Shown here: positions 23,205-30,789 of the stretch, piece by piece | Layout: every line of letters begins with the position of its first letter | Position numbering within the stretch: the stretch's first letter is position 1 | IMG/VR virus record: IMGVR_UViG_3300032086_004532 | Location: 1-64,000 of that record | Reading direction: 5' to 3' (one strand) | From: a virus | Length of the DNA: 64,000 bases | Program-made: the position numbers and the translations under genes | Notes under the pieces: generated by a model | The model's database searches: none | The model's input: only the letters and a program-made list of their open reading frames with translations | What the model was told of the DNA's origin: nothing

Positions 23205-25610
23205 ATGAGGTTCAAGAATGTCATTACGCCTGAACCGCTGTACATAGACACGGCGAAGGAGGCGCAGAAGCTGGCGCAGACCATGATGGGTCTGGATCGC
23301 GTAGGCTTCGACACAGAGACCACTGGCCTGAACAAGGTCGGGGCTCGCATCAAGTTCTTCTCCTTCGGGTGGGAAGGAACACGATTTTGCGCACCTGTGC
23401 GACTTCTTGCGGAGTTTGCCGAGGTGCTTGAAAACCCCGAGATTGCGAAGTGCATGACCAATGCCAAGTTCGACATGCACATGGCATACAACCACGGGAT
23501 TCTGATCCAGGGCCACATCTATGACACTGTTGCGATGGACTGGCTGCTGGATGAAAACAGGCAAGGCCGACACGGCCTGAAGTTCTGCGCTGCGGACTAT
23601 CTCGGGCTTCGTATGGCGCCTTTCAAGCAGGTCTTTGGGTCTGTGGGCAAGATCGACAAAGAGGTAGAAACGCTGTGCCACATGCACGATGCGCTTGAGG
23701 CGGAAGATCGTGGCGCAGCCCTTGAGCTCTTAGCCCTTGTTGGGCAGCTTGAGATGGACGAAGAGGTCTTGGATGACCTGAAGAAAGTGTCTCAGAAGCT
23801 CAGCGTTGGACGCGAAACTCCATCAAAGCTGTGGGGTGCTAGCCAAGTCCTGAAGATCGCGCGTAAGTACGGCCTTTGTCCGACTACGCGCGGCAAGGGC
23901 GGCTACATCTCTGACTTCTCCGAGCTTGTTGGCATGGGCCCAGTGGCGAAGGAAGACAGAGAAGAGGAGCGTTATCTCATCTCAGACACCTATGCGCTGA
24001 TTGAGGCACACGAGTACATTATTCAGGAGCTGTCAACGAAGTCTTCGGACGACTTGGAGCCGCTGGAGCTGATTCAGCTTCTTGTAGGAGACTACGCCTC
24101 TCTTGATGCGTGGGCTTCGTTCAAGCTGACTGCGGTACTTGAAGAGCTGCTCCGAGACGAGGAGATGCAGCCTGGAATCAGTCTGATGGACTACTACGAA
24201 AGCAAGACCGCAGACATGATGAAGATCCTTTGGATGATGGAGCGCAGAGGATTCCAGCTTGATGTGGATGCGATTGGAGAGCTGAACGCTCCCATGGAAA
24301 AGGACATTGAGCGGCTGGAGCGCGAGTTCGTCGCACTTGCCGGCTGGAATGCAAATCCCAACAGCCCGAAGCAGATGGTCGAACTTTTCTTTGAAGAAAA
24401 GAACGGCAAATGGGTCGATCCATTTGGGAATCAGCCCAGAAAGATGAGCAAAGGCGGAACTACTGGGGTCAAGCGTCCAAGTATTTCCAAAGATGTGATT
24501 GAGGACTGGGCTGAGCGCGGGAATGATCTTGCGATCTGTCTTCGAGATCACCGCGTCCTGAAGAAGCTGCACAGCACCTACATCGACGCCCTGCCAAAGA
24601 AAGTAGATGGCAGGCATCGAATCCACACAGATCTCAAGATTGCGGGCACGGTCACTGGCCGTCTCTCCTCTGGAGATCCCAACCTCCAGAACATCCCTTC
24701 TCGCGGGGATTGGGGGCGTAAGATTCGAGAGTTCTTTGTCGCAGGTCAGTGGGGATCGGCAGATGATTTCTGCCTGCCTAGTGTGGCGCACATTTCCCCG
24801 CCAAAGCTCAAACGCTCACAGCAAATGAGCTTGATTGTTGCGGACTACGAGCAGCTTGAGATGCGGATCATGGCCCACATGAGTGGAGACAAGACCATGA
24901 TCGACACCATTCGTAGTGGGAAAGACCTTCACTCTATGACTGGTGCGCTGGCTGTGGGTGCTGACTACGATCTCATCGTCGCGGCAAAGAAGGCGGACGA
25001 TCCTACGAAGGAGCAGAAGGCGCTGATCGAGCTGCGCGCAGCGATGAAGGCAGTTGGTTTCGGCCTGCTGTACGGCATTGGGGCAAAGAAGCTCGGCATG
25101 CAGCTCGGACTGCCGATGGTCAAGAAGCTGAGCCGGAGCGGTCGCTACTACGAGACCTGCCCAGAAGCAGAGGAGTTGATCGAGAAGTACTTCAACATCT
25201 ATCCAGAGGTCTACAACTTCATTGAGGACACGCACTTCCAGTGCGAGGACGATCTGTTCGTTCAGACCATCTTGGGCAGATACCGGAGACTTCCAGACAT
25301 CCTCTCGAAAGAGAAGGGTCTTTCGCTCCAGGCACAGCGTCAGTCGGTGAACTCTCGGATTCAGGGTTCGGCGGCAGACATCGTGACAGAAGCGATGATC
25401 AACTGTGAGACCAGCCCTCTGCTGCGCAAGCTTGGCGTGCGGATGCTGATGCAGATCCACGACGAGCTGGTGTTTGAGGTGCCGAAGATTCCGGAGATCG
25501 AAGAACAGGCAAAGGAAGAGATTCGCCGGTGCATGGAGAACCCCTTCGACATGGAGGTGCCCATTCTCATCAGCATGGACTGTGCTCACTCATGGGGTGA
25601 AGCAAAGTGA
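23205..25610 (+). CDS. Family A DNA polymerase with 3'-5' exonuclease
   Basis: An 801-residue DNA polymerase I-type replicase. The proofreading domain has DTE at 36-38 (GFDTETTG), NAKFDMHMAYNHG and a YASLDAW Exo III-type segment. The polymerase domain has TGRLSSGDPNLQNIP, motif A DYEQLEMR (D547), motif B KAVGFGLLYG, and motif C HDE at 752-754. There is no 5' nuclease domain. Between TGRLSS and motif A lies a small insert (GQWGSADDF onward) compared with the compact family. It is the likely replicative polymerase, following helicase and primase in the operon, with a CGGAG site before the ATG. Confidence 0.95.
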   Translation: MRFKNVITPEPLYIDTAKEAQKLAQTMMGLDRVGFDTETTGLNKVGARIKFFSFGWEGTRFCAPVRLLAEFAEVLENPEIAKCMTNAKFDMHMAYNHGILIQGHIYDTVAMDWLLDENRQGRHGLKFCAADYLGLRMAPFKQVFGSVGKIDKEVETLCHMHDALEAEDRGAALELLALVGQLEMDEEVLDDLKKVSQKLSVGRETPSKLWGASQVLKIARKYGLCPTTRGKGGYISDFSELVGMGPVAKEDREEERYLISDTYALIEAHEYIIQELSTKSSDDLEPLELIQLLVGDYASLDAWASFKLTAVLEELLRDEEMQPGISLMDYYESKTADMMKILWMMERRGFQLDVDAIGELNAPMEKDIERLEREFVALAGWNANPNSPKQMVELFFEEKNGKWVDPFGNQPRKMSKGGTTGVKRPSISKDVIEDWAERGNDLAICLRDHRVLKKLHSTYIDALPKKVDGRHRIHTDLKIAGTVTGRLSSGDPNLQNIPSRGDWGRKIREFFVAGQWGSADDFCLPSVAHISPPKLKRSQQMSLIVADYEQLEMRIMAHMSGDKTMIDTIRSGKDLHSMTGALAVGADYDLIVAAKKADDPTKEQKALIELRAAMKAVGFGLLYGIGAKKLGMQLGLPMVKKLSRSGRYYETCPEAEELIEKYFNIYPEVYNFIEDTHFQCEDDLFVQTILGRYRRLPDILSKEKGLSLQAQRQSVNSRIQGSAADIVTEAMINCETSPLLRKLGVRMLMQIHDELVFEVPKIPEIEEQAKEEIRRCMENPFDMEVPILISMDCAHSWGEAK

Positions 25611-25909
25611 ATCAAGCAGAGATGGAGAAGGAAGTCGCGAGGCGCACTGGGCTGCCATTACCCGCAGTACGCCTCGTGATTTCCTCATTAAAAGAGGTGA
25701 TGTCGGAGAGTCTTCGGAGACAGCAAGATGTTGTCTTCCGGGGCCTGTTCCGCATCACCTGCGTTTCGCGGGACATGACGACCTTCCGCACAGCGCAAGG
25801 ATCAGACGAGCCAGAGAGGTATACGAGTAGTAAGTTGATCATGGGCATCCGCCCTGTTCGTGCCTTTCGAAAGGAGCTCAACAAATGGACAAGTACGCAG
25901 TCGTCGTAG
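25607..25909 (+). CDS. HU/IHF-like DNA-binding protein
   Basis: A 100-residue protein starting at GTG in a GTGA overlap with the polymerase. The first half (KEVARRTGLPLPAVRLVISSLKEVMSES) matches the HU two-helix dimerisation part; a strand pair around VVFRGLFRITCVSRD and a C-terminal IRPVRAFRKELNKW helix follow, in HU order. The DNA-clasping arm is shortened and lacks the usual Pro-rich tip. It probably bends or compacts phage DNA in replication. The assignment is by pattern with moderate assurance. Confidence 0.7.
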   Translation: MNQAEMEKEVARRTGLPLPAVRLVISSLKEVMSESLRRQQDVVFRGLFRITCVSRDMTTFRTAQGSDEPERYTSSKLIMGIRPVRAFRKELNKWTSTQSS

Positions 25910-26067
25910 ATGAGTCTCACGCCAAGACCGCAGCAGCGAAGGGTTCCTGCCCTTCATGCGGGTCGGGGCGTGTCAACACAACGGGGCTTACGCCCCACTG
26001 CCCCAACTGTGGCACACAGCCTTGGGAGAAAAATGCCAAGAGGAAAGAAGCCCGCAGCCGCTGGTAA
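25885..26067 (+). CDS. Small zinc-ribbon protein
   Basis: A 60-residue protein with one zinc ribbon, CPSCGSGRVN followed by CPNCG, flanked by a short N-terminal strand and a basic C-terminus. AGGAG lies about 8 bases before the ATG. It overlaps the HU-like gene by 25 bases and the RecA gene by 35. Small ribbons like this may modulate neighbouring enzymes; no function is assigned. Confidence 0.7.
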   Translation: MDKYAVVVDESHAKTAAAKGSCPSCGSGRVNTTGLTPHCPNCGTQPWEKNAKRKEARSRW

Positions 26068-27184
26068 AGGCGCTGCTGGAGTCATCAACAAGCTGAAGAG
26101 CAAGTACCCTGGCCGGGTGTTTACGGCCGGGGAGTACACGATGCCCTGGATGATCAAGAGACTTCCGACTGGGATTCTCGATCTGGACATCGCACTGGGA
26201 GGAGGTCTGCCCGCTGGAGGCATGACCTTCCTGACGGGAAAGCAGGGCGTGGGCAAGAACTGGCTTGCCAATCAGGTGATTCGCAATCATCAGGAGCGCC
26301 ACGGAGATGCAACGAATGTCGCAGTAGTCTCTACTGAGATGGTCTACGACAAGGAGTTCGCACAGCTTTGCGGCGTGCGGATTGCAATGTCGGACTCAGA
26401 GATTGAGGCCCTGCGGCAGATCTACGAAGATGAGGGCGAAGAGTTCACCGATGAGTACGAAGCTCAGCTTCGATCTCAGATTGGGGAGTTCGTTACTGTC
26501 CCTCCCTCGATCGCAGAAGAGTCCCTTCAGATCGCAATCGACTTGATCGCCAGCCGAGAGTTCGATCTGGTCTTGATTGACTCCTTCGGCTCTCTGCTGA
26601 CGGAGCACGATGACGAGTCCGAGCTTGGGGATTCCGCACGAGTGGGTGGAGCAGCGATGCTCAATACTCGGTTTGCGCGAAAGCTGAACACTGCGCTCGG
26701 ACCAGACAAGGACGGCAACCCCAACCTGACCTGTGTGATCGGCATCAACCAGGTGCGTGACAACACGGACAGAGCCAACAAGTACAGTCCAAAGACGATT
26801 GAGGCGGGTGGCTGGGCTCTGAAGCACGCCCGATGGGTGACGATTCAGATGTCTCCGCAGGCAAAGGTCAAGAACGGCAAGATCCCTATCGGAAAGACTG
26901 TACGGTGGGAGATCACCAAGCAGAAAGCCGGCGGGCATGAAGGAGCCTCTGGCACCTATGACTTCCTGTTCAGCCATACTGGGATTGACCACCCAGCTCA
27001 CACGGTCTCTGTCGCCGCGGATTACGATGTGCTCACCCGTAAGGGAGCCTGGTACTTCTACGGTGACGATCAGATTGGGCAGGGCGCATCAAACGCTGCC
27101 GAGTTTGTGATTGAGAACGGCCTGCTCGAGAAGATCGAAGCAGACACGCTCCGTGCAGCGGGTGTTCGCTGCCGGTACGGGTGA
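26033..27184 (+). CDS. recA: RecA-family recombinase
   Basis: About 383 residues from the ATG at 26033, with GGGAG just upstream; a longer in-frame start at 25910 lacks support. The Walker A region is GKQGVGKN at 69-76, Walker B is LVLIDSFGS, and VIGINQVRDNTDR resembles the strand leading to loop L2. TGILDLDIALGGGLPAGGMT is the classical RecA entry segment. The usual Thr/Ser after the Walker lysine is Asn (K75-N76). It forms the strand-exchange filament for recombination-dependent replication and repair, with nuclease and resolvase genes immediately downstream. A UvsX-type phage recombinase is an equally fair name. Confidence 0.9.
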   Translation: MPRGKKPAAAGKGAAGVINKLKSKYPGRVFTAGEYTMPWMIKRLPTGILDLDIALGGGLPAGGMTFLTGKQGVGKNWLANQVIRNHQERHGDATNVAVVSTEMVYDKEFAQLCGVRIAMSDSEIEALRQIYEDEGEEFTDEYEAQLRSQIGEFVTVPPSIAEESLQIAIDLIASREFDLVLIDSFGSLLTEHDDESELGDSARVGGAAMLNTRFARKLNTALGPDKDGNPNLTCVIGINQVRDNTDRANKYSPKTIEAGGWALKHARWVTIQMSPQAKVKNGKIPIGKTVRWEITKQKAGGHEGASGTYDFLFSHTGIDHPAHTVSVAADYDVLTRKGAWYFYGDDQIGQGASNAAEFVIENGLLEKIEADTLRAAGVRCRYG

Positions 27185-27657
27185 GCAAGAGACCAACCTG
27201 CCCGGTCTGTAAGGGTATCAATCTCTCGTCATGGTCAATGGGGAAGGTCCGCTGCAAAACCTGCGGCAGGGCCTTCCCCAAGCATGAGATCATGTCCGAA
27301 GAGTATGTGCCGAAGAAGCCGAGAAAGGGCAGGAGTACGCGCAAGCAGGCAGACAAGCAAGAGCGGCGCGTCGCGAAACAAGTGGGCGGTAGGCAGACCA
27401 TCGCCTCTGGGCAGACTCCGGTGGATAAAGCAGACGTGCGGTCAGATACTGTCCGCGTCGAATGTAAATACACCGATAAGAAGTCATACTCTCTAAAGGC
27501 AGCGGACTTAGCGAAAGTGGCATCACAGGCCACCGGGGACCAAATGCCGCTGTTCTATGTCGAGTTCAGGGAAGAAGGAGAGGCATACTACGTGGTCCCC
27601 GAACACTGGTTCTTACAGCTATTGGAGCTCTACGAGAATGATCAGAACGATTGCTGA
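27181..27657 (+). CDS. Resolvase-like PD-(D/E)XK endonuclease with zinc ribbon
   Basis: A 158-residue protein from a GTG overlapping the RecA stop. An N-terminal zinc ribbon (CPVCKG, then CKTCGR) and a basic linker are followed by a small nuclease-like core: KADVRSDTVRVECKYT contains the D and E-x-K of the PD-(D/E)XK fold, and SYSLKAADLAKVASQA resembles the helix after it in Hjc-like and phage resolvase-type nucleases. It likely cuts branched DNA produced by recombination, but a general nicking enzyme is also possible. It sits between RecA and the Cas4-like nuclease. Confidence 0.7.
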   Translation: MSKRPTCPVCKGINLSSWSMGKVRCKTCGRAFPKHEIMSEEYVPKKPRKGRSTRKQADKQERRVAKQVGGRQTIASGQTPVDKADVRSDTVRVECKYTDKKSYSLKAADLAKVASQATGDQMPLFYVEFREEGEAYYVVPEHWFLQLLELYENDQNDC

Positions 27658-28447
27658 CCTCGAGGGTCTGACCCCCGAGGAGATTGAAGAAGCGAGAAGT
27701 CGAGTAAACCTTCGCGGCCTGTACTACCTGGGCGTGAAGAGAAATGGGCAGCAAGAGGGACTGACCCTTGATGAATACGAGCAGTGGCGGGAGCAGGAGC
27801 CCGACCTCAAGTGTGCCCCTTGCCGCGGTACAGGTCTGACCAAGACCTACCACCGTAGCGTCGGCACCATTCACGCAAGTTCTGCCCATACCTGCGTGCG
27901 TCGCCTGTACTACGATGTAGACGGGTCATACCGTCCGAAGCAGTACATCAAGCCAGAGCTGCAGATCACATTCGCGATGGGTCACGCCATTCACGATGTG
28001 GTCCAGAAGGCGCTGCATACGGCGCTGCCCGGCAAGTTCCAAGATGAGGTCAAGGTAGACCTTGATGAGGCCATGGTGCTGGGCAGCAGCACAGACGGCG
28101 TTGTTGAGCTTGATCATGCGCGGGTGCTTTTGGAAATCAAGAGCATTGGCAGCGAGTTCGACAAACTCACCAAGCCCAAGCGCGAGCACCTTACACAGGC
28201 GGCAGGCATCTACGCAACCGCAATGGATACGCCGTTCATCAGCTTCTTGTATGTGAGCAAGAAGTGGCCGCACGATGTGAAGGAGTTCGTCGTTACCTAC
28301 GATGAGAAGTACTACCGTCGCTGGTGGAAGAGCAAGGGCTCCGTCGTAGAGGAAGCGCTGGACAAGGGAGAACCGCCGATTGCGGACGGGACGAAGGATG
28401 ACTGCGGGTTCTGTCCGTATGCGTACTTCTGCCCGCAAAAGCAGTAG
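27638..28447 (+). CDS. Cas4/RecB-like exonuclease with iron-sulfur cysteines
   Basis: About 269 residues from the ATG at 27638, with GGAG 10 bases before it; an earlier in-frame ATG at 27557 would overlap deeply with the upstream gene. The PD-(D/E)XK core includes FAMGHAIHDVVQ, STDGVVELD and LLEIKS (E166, K168). Cluster cysteines fit the Cas4/AddB layout: C86 in TCVRRLYY and the C-terminal C-x2-C-x5-C of CGFCPYAYFC. An extra CAPC knuckle lies near residue 65. These proteins resect DNA ends to feed the recombinase. No CRISPR array is present, so this is a recombination nuclease rather than an adaptation protein. Confidence 0.87.
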   Translation: MIRTIADLEGLTPEEIEEARSRVNLRGLYYLGVKRNGQQEGLTLDEYEQWREQEPDLKCAPCRGTGLTKTYHRSVGTIHASSAHTCVRRLYYDVDGSYRPKQYIKPELQITFAMGHAIHDVVQKALHTALPGKFQDEVKVDLDEAMVLGSSTDGVVELDHARVLLEIKSIGSEFDKLTKPKREHLTQAAGIYATAMDTPFISFLYVSKKWPHDVKEFVVTYDEKYYRRWWKSKGSVVEEALDKGEPPIADGTKDDCGFCPYAYFCPQKQ

Positions 28448-28455
28448 GAGGGGAC

Positions 28456-29004
28456 ATGGCAAGAGGGAAGAAGACTGACTTCACTGTCAGCCTGCAAGAG
28501 GGCGAAGACATGTACTCTGGTGCCGCAGAGCGGGCACTGGAGCGTGTCGCAGACTTGGGGCTTGATGTCCCAGCGCGCCCGATCGACAACAACGGCAATC
28601 TTTTCGATGGCCGAATCCCGCCGAATGTGTCGGACTTCACAACTCGAGAGCTGGCTGACCTGTACACGATGATGTGCGGGTATGCCGACTATCTCGAGAA
28701 CCTCTGCACGGTAGCGCGCGCAGATGTGCTGAACTCCGACAAGAAGCTGAAGATGACGAAGGCTCTTGTTCGCAAGAGCAAGACTGGTACTGCACAGGAC
28801 AAGGAAGACCTCTGCATCTCCGATGTTCGCTACATCGAGGCAGACATTTCCTATGTCGAGGCGAAGACCTACCTCGAACTACTCGAGGGCTTGAACAAAG
28901 CTGCTTCTCGGGACCGGTCAGTGCTGTCGCGCCTGATCGAGACCAAGAAGATGGAGCTGGACAACAAGCGCCGAGATCGAAATGCCCGAAACTACCGCTC
29001 TTAG
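28456..29004 (+). CDS. Hypothetical helical protein in recombination cluster
   Basis: A 182-residue protein with a strong AGGAGGGG site. It is Lys/Arg-rich at both ends and mainly helical. A long charged helix covers about residues 60-170, including TRELADLYTMMCGYADYLENL and a region alternating acidic and basic residues, and the C-terminus is basic. I do not recognise the family. It lies between the Cas4-like nuclease and RusA and overlaps RusA by 23 bases, so an accessory recombination role is plausible. Confidence 0.65.
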   Translation: MARGKKTDFTVSLQEGEDMYSGAAERALERVADLGLDVPARPIDNNGNLFDGRIPPNVSDFTTRELADLYTMMCGYADYLENLCTVARADVLNSDKKLKMTKALVRKSKTGTAQDKEDLCISDVRYIEADISYVEAKTYLELLEGLNKAASRDRSVLSRLIETKKMELDNKRRDRNARNYRS

Positions 29005-29455
29005 TCTTTGGGTGCCGTTCCTTCCTCCGTCGGAGAACCGCATTCGAGTTCACCGGCGGCAGGGAGGGCAGGTCTACAGCAAGGAAGCCAGAGACTTCAA
29101 AACGCAGTTCTCGGACTATATGCGAGAGAACTACTTCATTCAGATCAACCAGTTTGTTGCGGAGCATACCGAGCAGTCCATCTACTCGGTAACGATGGTC
29201 TTCACTATGGAGACGCTCATCAACAAAGGGTGGGCTAAAAAGAAGGCGAAAACGCTCTATAAGAAAGTAGACGTCGGCAACCGGCGTAAGCTCATAGAAG
29301 ACTGTCTTTCTACTGCCTTTGGCGAGATCGACGATTCACTCTTCTTTGAGCTTCATCTAAGGAAGGAGATGGGTCCTGAACAAGGTGTTGAGATCCTTGT
29401 TGAGAGGGTCGCTCCAGAGCTGTTTGGAGTCCCCCATGTCACACGAGCTGAATAA
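28982..29455 (+). CDS. rusA: RusA-family Holliday junction resolvase
   Basis: A 157-residue protein with the RusA layout: an N-terminal LPPSENRIRVHRRQGG strand-turn, YSKEARDFK, and the metal site in KKVDVGNRRKLIEDCLSTAFGEIDDSLFF, which supplies the D-x-x-N-x-x-K and D-x(8)-DD pattern of the family. It cuts four-way junctions symmetrically. Its length is slightly above the usual 120-140. It overlaps its upstream neighbour and the following small gene, and works logically after RecA and the Cas4-like nuclease. Confidence 0.85.
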   Translation: MPETTALSLWVPFLPPSENRIRVHRRQGGQVYSKEARDFKTQFSDYMRENYFIQINQFVAEHTEQSIYSVTMVFTMETLINKGWAKKKAKTLYKKVDVGNRRKLIEDCLSTAFGEIDDSLFFELHLRKEMGPEQGVEILVERVAPELFGVPHVTRAE

Positions 29456-29729
29456 GACAGAGCTGATCGAACTCCTTCGGGAGGAAGACCACGGCAATGT
29501 CAGTAGAGCAAACAAGCGAGACTCGCTTGAGGCGGCATTGGATAGCGATGTCGACCTGGAGGAGTGCCCGCTTGAAGAAAGACGCGCTTCGATGCAGCGA
29601 CACATCAAGCGCAACTGGAGAAGGATTCGGACTCAGCTGCCCCGGTGCAACGGCAAATGCGAGACCTTCGGGTGTCCAGATGCCATCGTCATCGGCTGCT
29701 GGTTCCGATTCAAGGACGAAATCCTATGA
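29436..29729 (+). CDS. Small protein with C-terminal cysteine cluster
   Basis: A 97-residue protein from the ATG at 29436 (GGAG about 7 bases upstream), overlapping RusA by 20 bases. The N-terminal half is a helix-turn-helix-like or SAP-like segment (LNKTELIELLREEDHGNVSRANKRDSLEAALDS). The C-terminal half carries four cysteines in CNGKCETFGCPDAIVIGC, fitting a metal knot. Its stop overlaps the next ATG. The SAP-like reading would suggest nucleic-acid binding; that is inference from a weak pattern. Confidence 0.6.
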   Translation: MSHELNKTELIELLREEDHGNVSRANKRDSLEAALDSDVDLEECPLEERRASMQRHIKRNWRRIRTQLPRCNGKCETFGCPDAIVIGCWFRFKDEIL

Positions 29730-30622
29730 CTTGGGAGCCCTGCGTCACCTGCGCGAGGCTCCGCAAGTGCAATGAGGTGGATCACAACCTCCTCCTTGAG
29801 GGAGGGGGTTGTTCCCTTCACGAGGTCGTTCACGAAGGCGTTGTGTGCGCCCGCCTTCGAATCATGGACGAGTTTGGCGCTCAGGCAATACCCACAAAAA
29901 GTAACCTAAAGAAAGGGGTTATCGTTATGGCTGGAAAAGTTTCCAAGACCGCAGCAAACAAGCGCACTCTCCGCGCACTCGGCAAGGCGCTCGGGGTCAT
30001 CCCCCGTGGCGGCGCAAGCTTCAAGCTCTCTGCCGAAGAGATCTGCCAGATGATCATGGATACCGGCGACGAGCGGTTCGCCAACCTCGATCAGATGAGC
30101 GACGACGAAGTATCCTCGATCGATGTTGACTCTACATCCGCCCCTGCTCCGAAGAAGGAAGAGCCCGCTGAGGAGTCTGCTGAGGAAACGGCAGGGGAAG
30201 AAGCTGCAGAGGAAGTCGAGGAAGAGAAGCCCGCGCCCAAGAAGCGCACCCGCCGTGCGCGCAAGCCGAAGGTAGAGGAGCCCGTAGAAGAGGAGTCGGA
30301 TGATTCCGACGAGGACACCTCTGACGAGGACAGCGCACCGTCGAAGCGCAAGCCCGCTGCACGCCGTGGTCGCCGTCCCAGCCGCAAGGCACCGGCCAAG
30401 TCTGAGTCGGCAGGGTCTGTCGATCTCAGCAAGCTGGAAGAGATGGTCAAGGTCATTGGCGAGGCAGGCGACGATCGCGACAAGAAGATCAAGGCCCTCG
30501 GCAAGATGCTTGAGGCTCTGGTCGAGAAGATCGACGCGATCGACGGCTTCCTGACCTATGAGTACAACCAGGACGCCGAGGGAAACGAGATCGGCAGCCT
30601 CACGGAAGTGGACTGGACCTGA
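29726..30622 (+). CDS. Cysteine-cluster domain in frame with an acidic/basic low-complexity protein
   Basis: A single open frame of 298 residues. Residues 1-55 form a small Cys/His module (CVTCARLRKC, GGCSLHEVVHEGVVC). After a short linker comes an ATG at 29927 with GAAAGGGG 8 bases before it, so a second product of about 231 residues could start there. The long part has a helical head, then a low-complexity stretch of Glu/Ala and Lys/Arg blocks (about residues 135-230 of the long form), then a helix-rich C-terminus (SVDLSKLEEMVKVIGEAG). It may be one fused gene or two genes whose intervening stop was lost. The charged stretches recall nucleoid-like or histone-like tails; function is unknown. 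Confidence 0.6.
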   Translation: MTWEPCVTCARLRKCNEVDHNLLLEGGGCSLHEVVHEGVVCARLRIMDEFGAQAIPTKSNLKKGVIVMAGKVSKTAANKRTLRALGKALGVIPRGGASFKLSAEEICQMIMDTGDERFANLDQMSDDEVSSIDVDSTSAPAPKKEEPAEESAEETAGEEAAEEVEEEKPAPKKRTRRARKPKVEEPVEEESDDSDEDTSDEDSAPSKRKPAARRGRRPSRKAPAKSESAGSVDLSKLEEMVKVIGEAGDDRDKKIKALGKMLEALVEKIDAIDGFLTYEYNQDAEGNEIGSLTEVDWT

Positions 30623-30651
30623 TCGAGCGCAGCGAAGCTGAGCTCCTGCAG

Positions 30652-30750
30652 ATGGGAGAGCAGGCACTTGCCTCCCTATTGCAGGAGGCCGGCTACTTGC
30701 TCGGAGAAGGGGAAGAGGCGCTCAATATGATTCGCCGTCTTTCCGTGTAG
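30652..30750 (+). CDS. Possible very small ORF at operon end
   Basis: ATG at 30652 to TAG at 30750 encodes 32 residues rich in Leu, Ala and Glu (LASLLQEAGYLLGEGEEALN), a likely helix. It has no clear ribosome site. The frame stays open upstream of the ATG but without a canonical start there. It fills the space between the last clear gene and the terminator. It may be noise. Confidence 0.3.
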   Translation: MGEQALASLLQEAGYLLGEGEEALNMIRRLSV

Positions 30751-30753
30751 CTG

Positions 30754-30786
30754 CGAGGCCCCTGCAAATGCAGGGGCCTCTTTTTA
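30754..30786 (+). terminator. Strong intrinsic terminator of the replication operon
   Basis: GAGGCCCCTGCA pairs with TGCAGGGGCCTC around a two-base AA loop (the end pairs may open), followed directly by TTTTT. It lies 4 bases after the last possible plus-strand stop and before the converging 2239-residue tail gene. On the minus strand the stem is preceded by A5 but not followed by a T-run, so it mainly stops plus-strand transcription. Confidence 0.93.
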
Positions 30787-30789
30787 GCC

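Noticed and set aside
21948-23687. A 579-residue minus-strand open frame
   Set aside because: It lies wholly opposite the primase, zinc-ribbon and polymerase genes, all with clear motifs. It has no ribosome site or family resemblance and shows the composition expected of an antisense shadow in GC-rich DNA.
25910-26032. Longer RecA start
   Set aside because: It overlaps the zinc-ribbon gene in another frame. The ATG at 26033 has a good ribosome site and the RecA similarity begins about 30 residues later.
30754-30786. Bidirectional terminator serving both converging operons
   Set aside because: The stem is followed by T's only on the plus strand. On the minus strand it is followed by GCAGC, so it should not stop the tail-operon transcript efficiently.
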